From: Candidatus Endobugula sertula
GTDB lineage: Bacteria; Pseudomonadota; Gammaproteobacteria; Pseudomonadales; Cellvibrionaceae
Assembly: GCA_001723645.1 (NCBI GenBank)
Contig: MDLC01000037.1
Coordinates: forward strand, 1-32,778
Direction of reading: 5' to 3'
Length of the DNA stretch: 32,778 nucleotides
The notes beneath the pieces were generated by a model. That model ran no database searches. It was not told where the DNA came from and was given only the letters and a program-made list of their open reading frames with translations. The position numbers were made by a program, and so were the translations under genes. Every line of letters begins with the position of its first letter. The stretch's first letter is position 1. Below are positions 29,723-32,778 of this stretch, one piece after another.

Positions 29723-31107
29723 AAGTAATTATTTTGGGTGCAGGTCAGGTTGGTGCTTCTATAGCGGAGCATTTGGCTCGAGAAAATAATGATATTGTTG
29801 TTGTTGATAACTCAATGGAAAGATTGAGTGAACTGCGTGATCGCTTAGATATTGGTGTGGTTTGTGGGCATGCATCACATCCTGCAGTGCTTGAGCAAGC
29901 CAATATTCAAGATACGGATTTATTAATTGCGGTTACCTTTAATGATGAAGTAAATATGGTTGCCTGCCAGGTTGCTTACAGCCTGTATCATACTCCGACT
30001 AAAATTGCCCGTATTCGTTCCTCCGCGTATTCTTTTAACAAAGATAAGCTCTTTCGTAATGAACACTCGCCTGTTGATGTGATTATCAGTCCAGAACGGC
30101 TGGTTTCAGAATATGTGTTTCGCTTGATTGAGCACCCCGGTGCTCTACAGGTGTTGGATTTCGCTGAAGGGGCTATCCGTTTAGTGGCTGTAAAAGCCTA
30201 CCATGGTGGCCCGTTAGTAGGACAGGAGATACGCTTTTTACGTCAGCATATTCCCAATATAGACTCTCGTGTTGCGGCTATTTATCGACGCGGTAAAGCG
30301 ATAATGCCGGAAGGGTCTACGATGATTGAAATGGACGATGAGGTTTTTTTTATTGCTGCGAGAAAAGATATTCGTACCGTCATGAGTGAGTTACGTCGCT
30401 TGGAAAAGCCCTATAAACGTATCATGATTGCCGGTGGTGGTAATATCGGCTTACGATTGGCGAATAAAATTGAAACCCACTATACCGTAAAAATATTGGA
30501 ATATTCTCTTGATCGCTGTCGCGTGTTAAGTGAAAACCTAAAACATTCCATTGTGCTACATGGCGGTGCATCAGACCAGGATTTATTACTGGAAGAAAAT
30601 ATTGAAGAAACAGATGTGTTTATTGCATTAACCAATGATGATGAAGCTAATATTATGGCATCGTTATTGGCTAAACGTTTGGGCGCGAAAAAAGTTATGA
30701 CGTTGATCAGTAATGCGGCTTATGTTGACTTAATTCAGGGAGGTGAAATTGATATTGCGATTTCTCCTCAGCAGGCAACAGTGGGTAGTTTACTTTCTCA
30801 TGTTCGCAGTGGAGACATGGTCAATGTGCATTCTTTACGTCGTGGTGCAGCAGAAGCGATTGAAGTCATTGCACACGGGGATGAAAAAAGCTCAAAAGTG
30901 GTCGGCAAAAAAATTGAAGAAGTGGACCTACCCGAAGGAGTTACCATTGGGGCTATTTTCCGTAAAAACAGTGATACCTCAGAGGTTATTATTGCTCACG
31001 ACGATGTTGTTATTCGAAATGGAGATCATGTTATTGTGTTCCTGGTAGACAAGTCTTTTACCAATCATGTTGAACGATTATTTCAAGTGGGCTTTTCATT
31101 TTTCTAA
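29719..31107 (+). CDS. trkA: Trk system potassium uptake regulatory subunit TrkA
   Basis: TrkA is the cytoplasmic NAD(H)/nucleotide-binding gating subunit of Trk potassium transporters. Its 462 residues match E. coli (458). It is a tandem duplication. Each half has an RCK-N Rossmann domain ([20 protein letters not shown] at 1-20; [18 protein letters not shown] near 236-253) and an RCK-C domain. [14 protein letters not shown] and [20 protein letters not shown] are typical. It is translationally coupled to rsmB and followed 61 bp later by its membrane partner trkH. Confidence 0.97.
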   Translation: MKVIILGAGQVGASIAEHLARENNDIVVVDNSMERLSELRDRLDIGVVCGHASHPAVLEQANIQDTDLLIAVTFNDEVNMVACQVAYSLYHTPTKIARIRSSAYSFNKDKLFRNEHSPVDVIISPERLVSEYVFRLIEHPGALQVLDFAEGAIRLVAVKAYHGGPLVGQEIRFLRQHIPNIDSRVAAIYRRGKAIMPEGSTMIEMDDEVFFIAARKDIRTVMSELRRLEKPYKRIMIAGGGNIGLRLANKIETHYTVKILEYSLDRCRVLSENLKHSIVLHGGASDQDLLLEENIEETDVFIALTNDDEANIMASLLAKRLGAKKVMTLISNAAYVDLIQGGEIDIAISPQQATVGSLLSHVRSGDMVNVHSLRRGAAEAIEVIAHGDEKSSKVVGKKIEEVDLPEGVTIGAIFRKNSDTSEVIIAHDDVVIRNGDHVIVFLVDKSFTNHVERLFQVGFSFF

Positions 31108-31168
31108 TCTAGCGTAAACAAGTTATTAACGGTTTAACAAGCGCTAACGAGTTAGTAGGCTCTAGACT

Positions 31169-32617
31169 ATGCATTTTGCCATTGTTTCAAAAATTCTCGG
31201 GATACTGTTAATGCTGTTTAGCATAACCTTGATTCCTCCCATGATGATCTCAATGCTTTATCAGGATTCAGCCATCGGTGCGTTTATTATTTCTTTTATT
31301 ATTATTCTGTTTACTGGCATATTGATCTGGCTCCCGGTTCATAATAATCAGCAAGAACTCCGTACACGAGATGGCTTTGTGATTACCGCTTTATTTTGGG
31401 CCGTACTGAGCTTGGCGGGCTCTTTACCCTTTATTTTGGAAGAAGTGACTGATCTCACGTTTGTGGATGCGGTGTTTGAATCAGTTTCTGGGTTAACTAC
31501 CACGGGAGCAACGGTGATTACTGGTCTTGATTCATTGCCGAAATCCATCTTATTTTATCGGCAGCAACTGCAATGGTTAGGAGGCATTGGTATTATTGTG
31601 ATTGCTGTGGCGATTTTACCGATGTTGGGCATTGGGGGGATGCAGCTTTATCGAGCAGAGACACCGGGACCGATAAAAGATGCTAAGCTAACGCCAAGAA
31701 TTACTGAGACGGCCAAAGTGCTCTTTTTTATCTACCTATCGCTCACCATTGTTTGTGCGCTTTGCTACTGGTTAGCAGGTATGACGCTATTTGATGCAGT
31801 GGCTCATGCCTTTTCTACCGTAGCGATAGGAGGGTTTTCTACTCACGATGATAGCATGGCCTTTTTTGATAACCGGTTAATTTTAATGATTGCCATGTTT
31901 TTTATGGTGTTGTCTGGTATTAACTTTGCGCTCCATTATTTTGCTTGGCGCTTTCATCAAGTGTTACATTATTTTGCAGACCCGGAAGTGATTTTTTACC
32001 TTTGTTGTATTGGTGGCGGTCTTGTCATTACCGTACTGTATTTATATTTTTCATCCACTTATGGCTTTAGTGAAAGTCTGCTCAATGGATCGTTTGAATT
32101 AATTTCCATACTCACAACGACAGGTTTTAGTGTGGCTGATTATAGTCAGTGGCCAACGTTTTTACCCTTTATGATATTTACTTTTGCCTTTATGGGAGGT
32201 TGTGCAGGTTCTACAGCAGGTGGAATAAAAGTCATGCGTATTCTGATGATTTGTAAGCAAGGAATACGTGAAGTCTATCGTTTGATTCACCCCAATGCTG
32301 TTATCCTCATGAAAGTAGGGCGCATGCCCGTTCCAGATCGTGTAGTGGAAGCTATCTGGGGATTCTTTGCTGTTTATGTGATTAGTTTTATAGTGATGTT
32401 TTTAGCGTTGTTGGCAACGGGTTTGGGGGTTGTGACAGCGTTTTCTGCCATAGGAGCCAGTATTAATAATTTAGGACCTGGGATGGGTGATGTGGCGGTA
32501 CATTATGGTGATATTAATTCAACGGCCAAATGGATACTATGTTTTGCCATGTTACTTGGGCGTTTAGAAATTTTTACCCTGCTGGTCTTGCTTACACCGA
32601 CCTTTTGGAGAGATTAA
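31169..32617 (+). CDS. trkH: Trk system potassium uptake protein TrkH
   Basis: TrkH is the membrane channel-like subunit for K+ uptake and works with TrkA. It has 482 residues (E. coli 483) and about ten hydrophobic segments. The four selectivity-filter loops of the superfamily are visible: SGLTTTGATVITG, STVAIGGFSTHDD, ISILTTTGFSVADY and IGASINNLGPGMG. GGIGIIVIAVAILPMLGIGG and the GCAGSTAGGIKVMR gating-loop segment are conserved. The ATG at 31169 lies after a 61-bp gap from trkA. The gene is complete, and no terminator is obvious after it. Confidence 0.96.
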   Translation: MHFAIVSKILGILLMLFSITLIPPMMISMLYQDSAIGAFIISFIIILFTGILIWLPVHNNQQELRTRDGFVITALFWAVLSLAGSLPFILEEVTDLTFVDAVFESVSGLTTTGATVITGLDSLPKSILFYRQQLQWLGGIGIIVIAVAILPMLGIGGMQLYRAETPGPIKDAKLTPRITETAKVLFFIYLSLTIVCALCYWLAGMTLFDAVAHAFSTVAIGGFSTHDDSMAFFDNRLILMIAMFFMVLSGINFALHYFAWRFHQVLHYFADPEVIFYLCCIGGGLVITVLYLYFSSTYGFSESLLNGSFELISILTTTGFSVADYSQWPTFLPFMIFTFAFMGGCAGSTAGGIKVMRILMICKQGIREVYRLIHPNAVILMKVGRMPVPDRVVEAIWGFFAVYVISFIVMFLALLATGLGVVTAFSAIGASINNLGPGMGDVAVHYGDINSTAKWILCFAMLLGRLEIFTLLVLLTPTFWRD

Positions 32618-32701
32618 TAGACTACCCGGATAACAATAAATGTATCAAAACCACGAAATAAATTGTTTTATACACATAATAACGGCCATACAAATCAACG
32701 C

Positions 32702-32771
32702 TGCATATTCCACTCCAAGATGAACACCTTCTCCAATTGAAAATGATCACCCCCTGCGATTAAACGTGATC
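32702..32771 (-). repeat. IS-end-like repeat, right copy (inverted)
   Basis: Read on the minus strand this begins GATCACGTTTAATCG, then GGTGATCATTTTCAATTGG, then a second unit GGTGTTCATCTTGGAGTGG followed by AATATGCA. It is the inverted counterpart of 32-77, with one additional internal unit. The repeated GGTG.TCAT.TT blocks look like the multiple subterminal repeats of IS21-type ends. That family assignment is inference. No transposase gene is in the window beside it. Confidence 0.45.
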
Positions 32772-32778
32772 AGTCTCT

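Overview
The window is a chromosomal segment from a gammaproteobacterium, probably of the Pseudomonas/Cellvibrio/Oceanospirillum side of the class. The evidence is gene order and protein style. The run mnmG-rsmG-parA-parB-atpIBEFHAGDC-glmU-glmS is typical next to the replication origin. The LysM-dprA-tsaC-hemF-aroE block, divergent from def-fmt-rsmB-trkA-trkH, is the arrangement known from Pseudomonas. AtpB also has a Pseudomonas-like N-terminus. Base composition looks moderately AT-rich by eye, and HemF implies aerobic haem synthesis. The genus cannot be fixed from the sequence alone. Coding density is high, the housekeeping genes are intact, and almost everything is ordinary core genome.

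Layout. (1) 1-268: a short IS-end-like repeat, a 16-bp palindrome and a possible promoter. (2) 269-1957: a response regulator with a receiver domain and a TPR-type C-terminus, no DNA-binding domain. (3) 1958-2989: the main non-coding stretch. It holds a badly degraded IS5-family transposase (about 2017-2400, minus strand) and then a probable chromosomal origin (about 2422-2880), with DnaA boxes on the left and an AT-rich unwinding-type region next to mnmG. This is the same relative order as in E. coli (gidA - AT-rich DUE - DnaA boxes). (4) 2990-7372: mnmG, rsmG, parA, parB (tRNA wobble modification, 16S rRNA methylation, chromosome partitioning). (5) 7373-15181: a 350-bp promoter region and the complete nine-gene F1Fo ATP synthase operon. 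(6) 15331-18624: glmU and glmS (UDP-GlcNAc supply) after a clear intrinsic terminator. (7) 18842-21652: uvrD and an SSAT-like GNAT acetyltransferase. (8) 21731-26564, minus strand: a LysM exported protein, dprA, tsaC, hemF and aroE. (9) 26850-32617, plus strand: def, fmt, rsmB, trkA and trkH (N-terminal formyl-Met handling, 16S m5C967 methylation, Trk potassium uptake). (10) 32618-32778: an inverted, diverged copy of the repeat at the left end.

I found no CRISPR array, tRNA, rRNA, phage, toxin-antitoxin or defence locus, and no convincing evidence of a new system. The points most worth checking are the probable oriC beside a dead IS element, the related inverted IS21-like repeats at both window ends (which suggest the window is a contig bounded by IS copies), the REP-like inverted repeat between atpD and atpC, and the joining of two gene clusters that lie on opposite sides of the origin in Pseudomonas. 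Several start codons are reassigned here on the basis of ribosome binding sites or family length (aroE, hemF, tsaC, LysM gene, def, rsmB, GNAT).
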